DNA of 64,000 bases, taken from Chloroflexi bacterium B3_Chlor (GTDB lineage Bacteria > Chloroflexota > Anaerolineae > UBA7937 > B3-Chlor). A model generated the notes under the pieces. That model was given only the letters and a program-made list of their open reading frames with translations, made no database searches and was not told where the DNA came from. Position 1 is the stretch's first letter. Each line of letters starts with the position of its first letter. Of this stretch, positions 1 to 7,372 are shown one piece after another. The stretch is from contig NJBK01000006.1 in NCBI GenBank assembly GCA_005223035.1, forward strand, positions 37,310 through 101,309, written 5' to 3'. The translations under genes were made by a program, and so were the position numbers.

Positions 1-1915
1 CAACGATCTCACCGTTCAAGCTGAGCTCCAGAGAGTGAGTACCCTCCTTGCTGAAGGCTGAGAATGCGAACTGTGTTTCGCCCGCGGTGGAAGCGATGAT
101 GACGCAGCTTGCCTCCAAGCCAACCTCTCGCGCCGGCTTGCCCTGCCATTTCTGCCGCTCCCCCCATTCAGGACCCAGTACAAGGAACGGTGATCCTGGC
201 TCCTGCTCGCCCACCTGGTAGACAGTGATCTGCTCGTCCTGGTAGGAAGGCAACTGATCGGCGAACACCTCCTGTACTAGCCCAAAGACCGCCTCCCTCT
301 CCTTCCCGGGCGGCAACATGTACTCGTGCACAATCACATATCTGATGCCGAGATACTCAAAGACCTGGGGTGCAACCTCCCCCGGAGCCTGAGCTATGAT
401 GTCAGGACCCAAGAAACGGAAGTGCTGCAGCACGGGGACCCTTTCCACCAGCGCAAGCGGGTTGGGACGAGAGAGGTAACCGGTGATGATAGGCTTGTGG
501 TGCACCGTCTGGTACAGCATGTGAGCAGGCCGATCCCAGTTCATGGGCAGCTCCAAGATGGCGTATTCCTCCTCATCCACGGCCAGGCTCTGATAGAAGG
601 ACGGGACCTCCACTTCAGATACAGGATAGGGCACGGGAAGGAACTCGAAACATACTAGACCTAAGGTGGCCAATGACAATGCTCTCCTCCCGCTTTTGGT
701 CAAAGGGGTCACCAGGCGCTGAAGGCCCAGCGCGGTCAAGGGAGCCAGACTGAGCATGACCATCACATCGAAGCGGCTGACGGAGCGAGCAATCTTGAAG
801 AAGGGGAGGAGGCGGTACAAGGCTAGATAGGGAAGCGGGACAGGCACCTCTCGCCCTGCGATATGGAGATAGGGTCCCAGAGATAGGATGAAGAACGTCA
901 AACAACTGACAAGCCAGAAACACGTGGCACGTCTCCTACTCCAGAGGGCGTATCCAGCCAGGGCCAACGGAATGTAGCCGGCGAAGACCATCCTCTCGGC
1001 GGTACTGCCGGTGAAGGTCTCGCTCAGCCGAGAAGCCGGCCCTCCCCATACAGGGTGAAGCTCGTTGGGAGTGACGAAGGCCAGCAGGTCAGCGGAGAGA
1101 CGCCGTGTCATCTTAAAAGGGGAAAGGAGATATGCAGGATCCTGGAGAGCCTCACCCACCATACGTACTAGCAGAGGGGACAGAACCATGCCGCTCAGCA
1201 CCAGTATCAGCCCAGTCCTCAGCAGTGGTGGTCCAAGTCGGCGCTGAATCCATATCCTGTAGCCGAGATAGAGCGCAGTAAAGATGAGCAGATAGAGAAC
1301 GAAATACCAATTGCAGAAGGCAGTCAGAACGAGGAAGAGCACGGGCAACCCGATATGCGAGCCCAGACGTATCCTCTCGGTTGCAAGGGATTTGACCAGC
1401 ACCACCGTGTAGAAAGGCAACCATTCCACTGAGATGACCGACATGTGTCCCAACAGATGAGCAAAATGGAAAGGCGAAAAAGTGAAGACGACGCCTGCCA
1501 GGAACGCAATGACGTGATCGTTCGGTCTATCTCTCGCCTTCAGTATGTGAAGAGCCAACAGATACGCGCCGTATCCTCCTATCACGAAACAGAAAAGGAC
1601 GACGAAGTTGTAGGAGAGGGCGACGCCGAAGACCAGCTGTATAGGCAAGGTCAGCAAGGCATTGAAGATGTTCAAGGTGTGAAAATAGAGGCTATGGCCG
1701 GTCGGGTGGTAAAGGTAGGTGGTGAAATAGGGGCTATCATGGAGATTGAGGACCGCCGTTTTGACCCACCACAGGTTCCAGTAGTTGTCCCAGCCGTCGA
1801 AGCCATCTCCAGGAATAGCCGTAGTGGAGTGAAGAAGCAGGGGGTACGTCATCAAGACGGTCAACAGGAGGTAGCCGCCGAGGGCAAAGAGATCACGTCG
1901 CGGTGACTTGATCAT
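1..1915 (-). CDS. large multi-pass membrane protein, YfhO / 6-PTP-synthase-related type, partial
   Basis: This gene is absent from the ORF track because it runs off the left edge. Read from ATG 1915 (SD-like AGGGGAAAC upstream), one frame stays open for about 638 codons. The N-terminus (MIKSPRRDLFALGGYLLLTV) is followed by a loop with PGDG, a WNLWWVKTA stretch, a YHPTG motif and many hydrophobic segments. The same order of motifs occurs in the 34448-37192 protein, so the two are clear paralogues. The visible C-terminal part enters a soluble extracellular region (SLELSLNGEIV) that matches the jelly-roll before the ILEI-like domain of the paralogue; the rest lies outside the window. A role in envelope polysaccharide or glycolipid assembly is inferred from fold similarity. 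It follows the PAP2 gene by about 60 bases and is probably co-transcribed. Confidence 0.85.
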   Translation of the reverse strand, partial: MIKSPRRDLFALGGYLLLTVLMTYPLLLHSTTAIPGDGFDGWDNYWNLWWVKTAVLNLHDSPYFTTYLYHPTGHSLYFHTLNIFNALLTLPIQLVFGVALSYNFVVLFCFVIGGYGAYLLALHILKARDRPNDHVIAFLAGVVFTFSPFHFAHLLGHMSVISVEWLPFYTVVLVKSLATERIRLGSHIGLPVLFLVLTAFCNWYFVLYLLIFTALYLGYRIWIQRRLGPPLLRTGLILVLSGMVLSPLLVRMVGEALQDPAYLLSPFKMTRRLSADLLAFVTPNELHPVWGGPASRLSETFTGSTAERMVFAGYIPLALAGYALWSRRRATCFWLVSCLTFFILSLGPYLHIAGREVPVPLPYLALYRLLPFFKIARSVSRFDVMVMLSLAPLTALGLQRLVTPLTKSGRRALSLATLGLVCFEFLPVPYPVSEVEVPSFYQSLAVDEEEYAILELPMNWDRPAHMLYQTVHHKPIITGYLSRPNPLALVERVPVLQHFRFLGPDIIAQAPGEVAPQVFEYLGIRYVIVHEYMLPPGKEREAVFGLVQEVFADQLPSYQDEQITVYQVGEQEPGSPFLVLGPEWGERQKWQGKPAREVGLEASCVIIASTAGETQFAFSAFSKEGTHSLELSLNGEIV

Positions 1916-1978
1916 GAGTTTCCCCTGTCAACACGAATTCGGATAGCATAGAATTTCTGCTTAGCGCGACGATCTCCT

Positions 1979-2557
1979 TCAGGCCAGATACAGCCTCCGC
2001 CCGACCGCGATGACGGTGGCCATGAGCGGCTCCAGAGCCCTTTGGCTTTTCCCCACCAGATAGGCGGAAACAGACCCAACCAGTCCGCCTGCTACTAGGT
2101 CCAACGGGTAGTGTACGCCGCAGTAGATGCGGGCAATGGCAAACAGTCCGGCCAGCGCCCCCATCACGACGCCCAGCCAGCGATGGCGCTGCCAGGCGAC
2201 CCCGGCGAAGGCGAAAGCGACTGCGGCGGAATTGGCGGGCAACGAGGAATCGGAAGGTCTATAGAAGAGGAGATTGACGTGCTGCACGGAGAAAGGCCGT
2301 GGCCTGAAGTAGACCAGGTTGCAGAGCTTGACCACGAGATTGGCCAAGAGAACGGCCGTGATAATCGACACAATGACTCGCTGATTCCTCCCCCTCTCCT
2401 GCTTGCTACTGCCAGCGAACCAAAGAGCGGCCGTCAGAAGGCAAAGAGCTGTGGGCACGAAATAGTCGTTCACCAACAAGCGCATCAGGCTGTCTACAAC
2501 CGCCACCCGGGTGGCTGAGCCGTTAATCAGATTGAACAATGCGGTATCCAAGACCAC
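1979..2557 (-). CDS. PAP2-superfamily membrane phosphatase-like protein
   Basis: Small polytopic protein of the PAP2 (type 2 phosphatidic acid phosphatase / undecaprenyl-diphosphatase) superfamily. It has an FRPRP motif (C1), a DSSLPANSAAV stretch at the C2 position and RIYCGVHYPLD (C3, with Arg, His and Asp present). The usual C2 histidine (PSGH or PSDH) is not there, and the C1 lysine position is doubtful, so catalytic activity is uncertain. The ORF track starts at TTG 2587, but AGGAGG lies inside that frame. GTG 2557 or TTG 2551 therefore fits better and also removes the overlap with the preceding hydrolase stop at 2566. The substrate is unknown; undecaprenyl or phosphatidyl lipid phosphates are typical for the family. 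Confidence 0.8.
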   Translation of the reverse strand: MVLDTALFNLINGSATRVAVVDSLMRLLVNDYFVPTALCLLTAALWFAGSSKQERGRNQRVIVSIITAVLLANLVVKLCNLVYFRPRPFSVQHVNLLFYRPSDSSLPANSAAVAFAFAGVAWQRHRWLGVVMGALAGLFAIARIYCGVHYPLDLVAGGLVGSVSAYLVGKSQRALEPLMATVIAVGRRLYLA

Positions 2558-2565
2558 CGCTCCTC

Positions 2566-3612
2566 CTAGATGTGTTCGTGAGACCAACCCGTGATTAGGG
2601 ACACTACCTGCGTGTCTCGTTCTAGACCTCGGCGCCCCTGCCCCGGAATGAGCTTCACCTTCATGGTACGTTGGAACGCATCCAATTCCGCGGAGGGAAC
2701 CAGTCTATCTTCCTCACCGTAGATGATGAGCAGCGGCTGAGAATCCAGGTCGGAGACATGCTCCGAAGCCCCCAGCCGGGTCACGAGTTCCCCGCGTTGA
2801 TGCACGCGGCTCCAGCGGATAGCCTCTGGGTAGGACATCTCACGCAAGAGATCCAGCCCGGACCGGACGTGCGCCGCCAACATCACAGGGGCAAGAGCCA
2901 CGACTGCTTTGATTTGCTTGTCCTCCGCGGCGGCGCGGATCGCCAAGTCTGCCCCCAGGCCCACGCCCACGGCGCCCACCCTACTGGCATTGATTTCGTC
3001 TCTGCCATCTAGGTAAGCGATGGCCTGGGGAAACTCGACTAGCGCGTCGGGATAACGCCACGAGTCCTCAGAGCTCATGTCCAAGGAAAAAGCGGCAAAC
3101 CCACTCTCGGTCAAGCCAACAGCTACCCCTTCCAGAGACTCGATTCCCGCACCAGGCTCGGGCGCCATACAAACAACGGGCCAAGGGGCGTCCCCGGAGG
3201 AGGGCAGATACAGAGTACCACGTAGCCATTTCAGAGCTATGAGTTCGCTATGGGAACGCTGTCGCTCAGTGAGCCCCTGAAGTGAGGCCCGTAGCCGATC
3301 GAGGAAGAGAGAGATGACTACCGTGGTCACTAGGGCGAGAGCCAACCCAGCCGACCAGAAGAAGAGAAACTCGCTGCTGGCCGGCCCAGGCGAGAAAATC
3401 TCCTCGCTTCTAGTCCCAAAAAACCACAGACTGGCCAGAGCCACGAGAGACGAGCCCAGGGAATAGCCCCATCTGGCCTTTACATCTCTCGGCAGCCACA
3501 AGAGCGCCTTAAGGCGCTGCCATGTCGCGACAAGTTGCCAGAAACCCAGGGAGGCAAAGTAAGCGAAGACGAGGAAGATGACGCCTATGGTGATCTGTTC
3601 GCGAAACTCCAT
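2566..3612 (-). CDS. membrane-anchored alpha/beta-hydrolase fold protein, probably inactive
   Basis: 348 residues with three hydrophobic segments in about the first 105, then an alpha/beta-hydrolase domain of the dienelactone-hydrolase type. The fold landmarks are clear: AVGVGLGADLAIRAAAED at the nucleophile elbow and LLIIYGEEDRLVP at the acid loop. In family members the elbow usually reads GASxGAN and the final loop GxGHG. Here the serine is glycine and the histidine is arginine (GQGRRGL), so two of three catalytic residues are missing. It may be a structural or binding protein. It lies directly upstream of the PAP2-like gene with a few bases between, suggesting coupled translation. Confidence 0.8.
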   Translation of the reverse strand: MEFREQITIGVIFLVFAYFASLGFWQLVATWQRLKALLWLPRDVKARWGYSLGSSLVALASLWFFGTRSEEIFSPGPASSEFLFFWSAGLALALVTTVVISLFLDRLRASLQGLTERQRSHSELIALKWLRGTLYLPSSGDAPWPVVCMAPEPGAGIESLEGVAVGLTESGFAAFSLDMSSEDSWRYPDALVEFPQAIAYLDGRDEINASRVGAVGVGLGADLAIRAAAEDKQIKAVVALAPVMLAAHVRSGLDLLREMSYPEAIRWSRVHQRGELVTRLGASEHVSDLDSQPLLIIYGEEDRLVPSAELDAFQRTMKVKLIPGQGRRGLERDTQVVSLITGWSHEHI

Positions 3613-3725
3613 CAGCCAGCGGTCTAGCCCCAGTCATCCTAGTAGTCTGACCCAAATGGCTCCCCACAAACCGCGCCAGTCAGTCTCTTCCCGCCCGGCC
3701 AACCCAAGCGCGTCGCACCCTTGCC

Positions 3726-4022
3726 CTACCGCAGGCCACGGGCGCGCCAGATCACGGCCAGTTCATCGAAAGAGGAGGCAATGCGAGCAGAGATCACGAA
3801 CCCCTGCCTGGAGCTTAATTCGCTGTACCTCACTCGCAGATAGCGGCCCCCGGCCATCCTCCGCACGGCTATCTGAGTATTGTGGCGTGCCCGCAAGACA
3901 TAGTCTGGCCTCTCGATAGTCCCCAACACGTCGTCACAGCAAGCGTTCGTGTGGGACCACCTCTCCGCCAGCAAGCGGATGGGCACACCATTCATTGACG
4001 TGGCCGTAAAGGAGAACTTCAT
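3726..4022 (-). CDS. small DUF4258/PBECR-like protein
   Basis: About 98 residues from ATG 4022, which has GGGGAC upstream; the track start 27 bases earlier lacks a good SD. It contains RWSHT, a VLGTIERPDYVLR segment, a RRMAGGRYLRVRYSE strand and a final GFVISARI strand. This order resembles the small barrel-like DUF4258/PBECR proteins, some of which are toxin-like nucleases. No partner antitoxin gene is visible next to it. Function is not assigned; the family resemblance is by eye only. Confidence 0.55.
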   Translation of the reverse strand: MKFSFTATSMNGVPIRLLAERWSHTNACCDDVLGTIERPDYVLRARHNTQIAVRRMAGGRYLRVRYSELSSRQGFVISARIASSFDELAVIWRARGLR

Positions 4023-4097
4023 GCTGCGTCCCCTGCCCGCTAGGTACAACCCCCTGGATTATATTGGTTTTCCGACAAACCGCAACCCTGCGGCCGC

Positions 4098-4907
4098 CTA
4101 TTGGATGGGCACGTAGATGTTTCCGCGGCGCGCGAACCTGACGTAGAGCAGCCCCTCTTTCTCCCTCCGTTCTGCAAGCCTCCGGAGCAAGGTCAACAGT
4201 TTCTGGTAAGCACCAGGCCTCAACGTTGTCATCTCTCTCTTTGTCCCCCTATCAGCCAGCAGCCACTGCTGATGATCCATGCAGTTACCCGACGCATAGC
4301 CGACAAGAAAGCCCTCGATGCCGCAGATGATCAGCGGCAAGGCTATGGCCTGCATGGAATAGGGGCAGAGACACATTAGGGCGTTCGTGAACCGCTGGTA
4401 GTCTACGCTGGGGATCATCACGTCACGGGCGATGTCCATGGCAGAGGTCATGATATGCATATTGGCTCCGGCCAGGAGCGCTTCGACGCCTATCGCCCTG
4501 ATGTCGCACTGAACACAGACCTGATGCACGGGCTCCGCCTTGTCTTCCAGGTCCAACTCATCCAAGAAGATGCAATCATGATTGGGACGCCCTGCCGGGC
4601 ACTCTGGAGCCAGAGGCTTCTGACAGAACCCCACGGCAACCAACAGGCCTGTCTTCGCCATCACCAAGCGGGATATGAGATCCTCCTCCGCGCCTCCGTA
4701 CAGCAGCGTGACGTCGCTCTGCTCCGCCCGCCCTCGCAAGAGCCGTCGGTATCGCAGGATTCCTGCAATCGTCTTCAGCGGATGACGGAGCATGATCCTG
4801 CCCAGAAAGGTCAGACCATATCTGCTTCGCAGGCTGCGAAAAGAGAAGTCCCAAACCCTGAAGCCCAGGAAAGATGAACCATCGAACCGAGTGAGCAAGT
4901 CATGCAT
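4098..4907 (-). CDS. uncharacterised cysteine-rich protein
   Basis: I do not recognise this family. About 269 residues from ATG 4907; the longer track start is a TTG five codons earlier. It has many cysteines, including FCQKPLAPECP, CVQC and CLCPYSM, spaced in a way that could hold a metal or iron-sulfur cluster. There is no signal peptide and only one weakly hydrophobic stretch (ALPLIICGIEGFLVGYASG). It is divergent from the methyltransferase at 5006, separated by about 100 bases containing that gene's promoter. A redox or metal-binding role is only a guess. Confidence 0.6.
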   Translation of the reverse strand: MHDLLTRFDGSSFLGFRVWDFSFRSLRSRYGLTFLGRIMLRHPLKTIAGILRYRRLLRGRAEQSDVTLLYGGAEEDLISRLVMAKTGLLVAVGFCQKPLAPECPAGRPNHDCIFLDELDLEDKAEPVHQVCVQCDIRAIGVEALLAGANMHIMTSAMDIARDVMIPSVDYQRFTNALMCLCPYSMQAIALPLIICGIEGFLVGYASGNCMDHQQWLLADRGTKREMTTLRPGAYQKLLTLLRRLAERREKEGLLYVRFARRGNIYVPIQ

Positions 4908-4946
4908 TCTCGTGCCGGTCAACCACTGTCTTGTAACCTATACTTA

Positions 4947-4975
4947 TTGCCCGCATCCACTGAGGGTGCTATACT
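4947..4975 (+). promoter_or_regulatory. sigma70-type promoter
   Basis: TTGCCC, 17-base spacer, TATACT. The predicted transcription start near 4982 lies after the TTG start proposed by the ORF track (4976), which supports GTG 5006 as the real start of the methyltransferase. Confidence 0.65.
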
Positions 4976-5005
4976 TTGCTCAAGGCCTGGTCAGAGGAAA
5001 AGGAC

Positions 5006-5725
5006 GTGAACAGCGAGCAGAGACGATACTATGACGCCCTGTGGGCCAGAAGCAAAGTGGTCGAGCCGTCGTCTTGGGCGATGTGGCACACCATCAGACT
5101 GTACGCCGCCCGCAAGACCCATTTCCTGGAGATTGGTGCGGGGAACCGGCCCCGCATTCCAATCGCTGGATCGTACTTCGTGGACCTCAGTCCAAGAGCA
5201 ATGGAAACTCTGAGGCAGAGAGACGGTAGGTGCCTGGCAGGTTCTGCCGAGGCCCTCCCCTTCCCCGATGAATCGTTCGACCTGATCTGCGCCTTCGAGA
5301 TCGTCGAGCACGTGCCAGACGACAGAGCGGTCCTGGAAGAGACAAGCCGAGTGCTCAAGACAGGAGAACGATTCATCTTCTCCGTACCTTTGCACATGGA
5401 GTACTGGAGCAATTATGATGAGCTGGCCGGACACGTTCGCCGCTACGATCCTGTCGTACTGGAATCCCTGCTGGACGAACATGGACTGCAGATTGAGAAG
5501 TACAACATCACTTTCTCACCACGAAACCCCTACTGCCGCAATGCCGGTGCCTACCTTGCTAGCAAGTTCTGGCGGCTGGGTGTAGCCCTTGAGGAAGGAG
5601 TGGCCCTGCCCATTTACACCTGGATCGATCGACGCAGAGGCATCCAATGGGAGCAAGGTCGTTTTCCAGAGGACGCAAGAAGAGCAAACAACGTGATCAT
5701 AGTCTGCAGGAAAGGCAAAGCGTGA
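5006..5725 (+). CDS. class I SAM-dependent methyltransferase
   Basis: About 239 residues. Motif I is LEIGAGNRP, an acidic residue at the end of the next strand (YFVDLS) would bind the SAM ribose, and ALPFPDESFDLI plus FEIVEHVPDD are typical of the Methyltransf_11 (UbiE-like) group. GTG 5006 is chosen because AGAGGAAAAGGAC lies just upstream and because the promoter at 4947-4975 rules out the earlier TTG. The substrate cannot be told from sequence. A similar but distinct methyltransferase sits at 39983. The gene is convergent with the aminotransferase, only 8 bases apart, with no clear terminator between. Confidence 0.85.
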   Translation: MNSEQRRYYDALWARSKVVEPSSWAMWHTIRLYAARKTHFLEIGAGNRPRIPIAGSYFVDLSPRAMETLRQRDGRCLAGSAEALPFPDESFDLICAFEIVEHVPDDRAVLEETSRVLKTGERFIFSVPLHMEYWSNYDELAGHVRRYDPVVLESLLDEHGLQIEKYNITFSPRNPYCRNAGAYLASKFWRLGVALEEGVALPIYTWIDRRRGIQWEQGRFPEDARRANNVIIVCRKGKA

Positions 5726-5733
5726 CTGGCCTT

Positions 5734-7098
5734 TCAGCCTGCAGCCTCGGCTTCCGTAAGCGCATCCTCGAATATGGCCAAAGCCTCATCCACCGTGTCG
5801 GCGTCGACGGTCAAGGCTGGCGTGAAGCGCACTCCACTGGGCCCACATCCCAGAAGCAGTAGCCCCATCTTGAAAGCTCGCTCCACCACATCGTCACGCA
5901 GGGCACCTGCGGGCTCCTTGGTTTCACGGTCCTTGACCAGTTCCAAGCCCACGATCAGCCCTTTGCCCCTTACATCACCAATGGTAGGACGCCTGCCCTG
6001 CATCTCCCGAGCGGCGTCCAGCACACGCTCTCCCATGATGGCCGCGTTTGCCACCAAACCCTCTTCCTCGATCACCTGAATGGTGGCGGAGGCGGCAGCG
6101 CAGGAGACAGGGTTGCCGCCGAAAGTAGTGCCGTGAGAGCCGAAAGGCCAATCCATCACCTCCCGCCTGGCGACCATCGCTCCCAATGGCATCCCAGATG
6201 CAATCCCCTTGGCAATGATCGTGATATCTGGTACGACGTCCCAGTGCTCGATGGAGAACCATTTGCCTGTGCGGCCCATGCCCATCTGTATCTCGTCCAC
6301 GACAAAGAGGATGCCGTGCTTCTCCGCCAACTCCTTGAGACGAGCGTGATATTCCGGCGGCGGGACTACGTATCCCCCCTCACCTTGAATAGGCTCCACG
6401 AAGATGGCAGCCACCTCATCCGCCGGCACCAGCTGCTTGAAAACGGTGGACTCGATGTAGTCCACGCAGAATATGTCACAGGAGGGATATTCCAAGTTGT
6501 AGGCACACCGGTAGCAGTGGCCGTACGGGACATGAGTTACGCCGGGAACTAAGGGAGCGAACCCCCTCCTCTGCACCACCTTGCTGGCCGTCAGCGAAAC
6601 GGCCCCCATAGTCCTGCCGTGGAAGGCGCCCAGAAACGCGAGCATCTGCGGCCGTCCAGTGTGGTAGCGGGTCAACTTCAGCGCCGCTTCAACGGCCTCT
6701 GCACCCGAGTTCGTGAAGAAAAGCTGCTTTGGCTCCACACCTGGCACCAGAGAGTTGAGCTTCTCCGCCAGTTCTATCTGCACTGCGTAGTAGAAGTCGG
6801 TCCCCGCCATATGAATGAACTTGGCAGCCTGCTCCTGGACAGCCTTGACTACCCTAGGATGGGCATGCCCTGTGGCCACGACCGCGATACCAGCATTGAA
6901 ATCAATGTAGCGGTTTCCATCCACATCCCACACCAAGGAGCCCTCGCCATGATCCATCACAAAGGGATATGACCGGGTATAGGAAGGCGATACTGCTTCT
7001 CGATCGCGGGCCACATAAGACCGGGCCTTGGGGCCCGGAACGTCCGTTATCAAGTCAACCAAGTTCGAATCCATTCTCACTCGTTTCCGTTCCTCCAT
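5734..7098 (-). CDS. class III PLP-dependent aminotransferase (acetylornithine / GABA / ornithine type)
   Basis: 454 residues covering the whole class III fold. Clear landmarks are GAFHGRTMGAVSLTASK, VVDEIQMGMGRTGKW (Asp that contacts the PLP nitrogen), AKGIASGMPLGAM (PLP lysine) and TTFGGNPVSCAAA. Such enzymes move the amino group of an omega- or alpha-amino acid to 2-oxoglutarate or pyruvate. It is last in an operon with polyferredoxin, AOR and a MoaD-like carrier, so it may supply the oxo-acid or aldehyde chemistry that AOR finishes. The substrate is not predictable. ATG 7074 (MDSNLVD) is an alternative start with GAGTGAGA upstream. Confidence 0.9.
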   Translation of the reverse strand: MEERKRVRMDSNLVDLITDVPGPKARSYVARDREAVSPSYTRSYPFVMDHGEGSLVWDVDGNRYIDFNAGIAVVATGHAHPRVVKAVQEQAAKFIHMAGTDFYYAVQIELAEKLNSLVPGVEPKQLFFTNSGAEAVEAALKLTRYHTGRPQMLAFLGAFHGRTMGAVSLTASKVVQRRGFAPLVPGVTHVPYGHCYRCAYNLEYPSCDIFCVDYIESTVFKQLVPADEVAAIFVEPIQGEGGYVVPPPEYHARLKELAEKHGILFVVDEIQMGMGRTGKWFSIEHWDVVPDITIIAKGIASGMPLGAMVARREVMDWPFGSHGTTFGGNPVSCAAASATIQVIEEEGLVANAAIMGERVLDAAREMQGRRPTIGDVRGKGLIVGLELVKDRETKEPAGALRDDVVERAFKMGLLLLGCGPSGVRFTPALTVDADTVDEALAIFEDALTEAEAAG

Positions 7099-7116
7099 TC
7101 GCCATTGGCGCGTCCT

Positions 7117-7344
7117 TCATCCACCGCCTACCATTGGGACCAGCTTCACCCGGTCGCCATCCCGCAGACGGTAGCTCTTGAACTTCTGACGGCCGTTGAC
7201 CAAGACTATGGCCACCAGGTCTGGATCGAGTCCGAGTTCCCTTATCACCTCCATTACCGTCTGTCCAGCCTCCATGGTCAAGGAGGACTGACCGGGGGCG
7301 TATTTCTTGAGCAGGCCGACCAACGTGACTTGTACGTTCTTCAC
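7117..7344 (-). CDS. MoaD/ThiS-family sulfur carrier protein
   Basis: 75 residues with the beta-grasp pattern of ubiquitin-like carriers and the C-terminal ...VPMVGGG tail; the terminal Gly-Gly is adenylated and thiocarboxylated to deliver sulfur. Its position directly after the AOR gene suggests a dedicated carrier for the dithiolene of the tungstopterin (or molybdopterin) of AOR. MoaD-like genes are known beside AOR genes in other anaerobes. No matching adenylyltransferase (MoeB) or MoaE gene is present in the window. Confidence 0.88.
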   Translation of the reverse strand: MKNVQVTLVGLLKKYAPGQSSLTMEAGQTVMEVIRELGLDPDLVAIVLVNGRQKFKSYRLRDGDRVKLVPMVGGG

Positions 7345-7372
7345 TTCGACGCTTCAGCTATCCTCTGCTGCA

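Noticed and set aside
4976-5005. TTG 4976 as start of the methyltransferase
   Set aside because: It falls at the edge of the -10 box, upstream of the expected transcription start; GTG 5006 has a good SD.
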